Assembly: GCF_964340395.1 (NCBI RefSeq)
Contig: NC_135568.1
Coordinates: forward strand, 14,816,776 to 14,880,775
Direction: 5' to 3'
Length of the DNA: 64,000 nt
Source of the DNA: Glandiceps talaboti
Lineage: Eukaryota > Hemichordata > Enteropneusta > Spengelidae
In this document: piece by piece, positions 63,079-64,000 of the stretch
Layout: the number at the start of each line of letters is the position of its first letter
Numbering within the stretch: the first letter of the stretch is position 1
The notes under the pieces: generated by a model
Database searches by the model: none
The model's input: the letters and a program-made list of their open reading frames with translations, nothing else
Told to the model about the DNA's origin: nothing
Program-made: the position numbers and the translations under genes

Positions 63079-63395
63079 TTAAAGTGGTCATATGGATGAA
63101 AGTTGGCTGATTATTCGGCAAGGGTATCATCAAAATTTTGGTAAAGAGTGGGCTATATTACAACGTCATAGCAGCTTCTAACCGAATATATTGCAAAATA
63201 CTGAATTAATGTGTAAAATGTTTGTTATTATACATACAATAACAAACTTTTCACAATGTTTAGGTTATTTTTGCAAACAGACTTGGCGAATGTTGTTCCA
63301 TGTTGTTTTTGTCAAGTAGAAAAGCACAGTTAGGTTCCCTTGTAAATTAAAAATCAAACATACATACCCATTTCTCATCCATATGAATACTTTAA
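63079..63395. repeat. MITE-like element, family M1 copy E
   Basis: 'cttaaagtggtcatatggatgaaag' to 'catttctcatccatatgaatactttaa', about 317 bp, just upstream of the lectin exon in its presumed intron. Confidence 0.86.
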
Positions 63396-63726
63396 TTTGC
63401 ATAATTTTTACTGTATGTTTTTACATCTAGAACTCATGAATAAAATTACCAAATTGAATGTTCTGAGGAGAAATAAGTTCCATTCTCAGTTAAAGACAAG
63501 TATTAAAACCATAATCTGGAATTGGTCGAATTCAATTCTCAATTTTCTAACGTTCGATACAGAAAGAGTTTTGTCCCGTCAGCCGTCAGATTGTTGTATC
63601 GATGCCAAGTTGTATTTGTATAGCTTGTCGTTGTTTTTACTCGCCCCTTTTCACGGGTTTTCTGTATATTGTTTTTATTTATTCTGTGAGCTGTAAACTA
63701 TGAATACTTTGAGGACTAATAAATGA
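63396..63726. other. Intronic or intergenic sequence with an unassigned open frame
   Basis: A plus-strand frame (about 63436-63696) has basic phrases such as 'NKITKLNVLRRNKFHSQLK' and a Leu/Phe-rich end, followed by 'taataaatgaaa'. It might be a LINE tail or chance; no domain recognised. Confidence 0.25.
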
Positions 63727-64000
63727 AATAATTATTATCTATTATACAACAAAATACCACACAAAGAAAATTTGTTTAAATGGAAAATAATGAATAATCC
63801 ATTCTGTGAGATCTGTAAAAATATTGAAGACAGTAAACATTTTCTTTATGAATGTAAAGCTGTCAAGCAGTTCTGGAGGAAATGTAATAATATAATCAAT
63901 CAATTGTATAAAATGAACGTAAGACTGCTGTGGAAGCACATTGTGTATGGATACAAAATATATTGTAAGACTTTTGATGTATTTAATTTAATCTTGATGG
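63727..64000 (+). pseudogene. LINE C-terminal fragment running off the window
   Basis: Open frame to the window edge reading 'NKIPHKENLFKWK', then the zinc knuckle 'CEICKNIEDSKHFLYEC' (C-x2-C...H-x4-C) and 'KQFWRKCNN'. This is the post-RT region of L1/Tx1- or CR1-like elements and differs from the LINE at 58.3-60.8 kb. It is truncated at the 5' side, since a stop (63724-63726) precedes it and no RT motifs are found. Confidence 0.75.

Overview
This is a 64 kb piece of an AT-rich animal nuclear genome. Genes are split by GT-AG introns, long microsatellites are common ((TA)n, (CATA)n, (CAGA)n, (GTT)n, (GATT)n), and interspersed repeats dominate: several MITE-like families, non-LTR retrotransposon pieces and fold-back elements. 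The gene content (a fucolectin-type lectin exon, an arsenite-methyltransferase-type first exon, a soluble R-SNARE and a secreted helical-cytokine-like gene) suggests a marine invertebrate. I cannot name the phylum from sequence alone.

Layout. 0-6 kb: a roughly 0.6 kb block carrying the promoter side and first coding exon of an arsenite-methyltransferase-like gene (minus strand) is present twice, separated by a LINE tail whose 3' end is tandemly amplified three times. 10.5-40 kb: one plus-strand gene can be assembled from three phase-compatible exons (10866-10977, 36670-36905, 39696-39839). It encodes about 163 residues ending in a tomosyn/amisyn-type R-SNARE segment with no membrane anchor. 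Its 25.7 kb first intron is filled with microsatellites, MITEs and a fold-back element lodged in (TA)n. 40-53 kb: mostly repeats, with one possible terminal exon at 50.6 kb.

53.6-57.3 kb: the most important locus. A complete five-exon gene encodes a predicted secreted 218-residue all-helical protein. Intron phases are 1-0-0-0, the classic class I helical cytokine layout. Its AB-loop and helix C/D motifs recall the CNTF/CLCF1/cardiotrophin branch of the IL-6 family. Upstream lie a TATA box, a kappa-B-type site and a TTCNNNGAA STAT-type site. The 3' region carries four overlapping AUUUA pentamers just before a polyadenylation signal. Together these look like an inducible invertebrate IL-6/CNTF-like cytokine.

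58.3-60.9 kb: a young 5'-truncated LINE with an intact reverse-transcriptase reading frame, bounded by a perfect 14 bp target-site duplication. 62.8-64 kb: the last exon of a minus-strand fucolectin-domain gene, a MITE in its apparent intron, and another LINE fragment running off the window. The genes appear to be independent neighbours; nothing suggests co-regulation, although the cytokine and the lectin would both fit an immune role.
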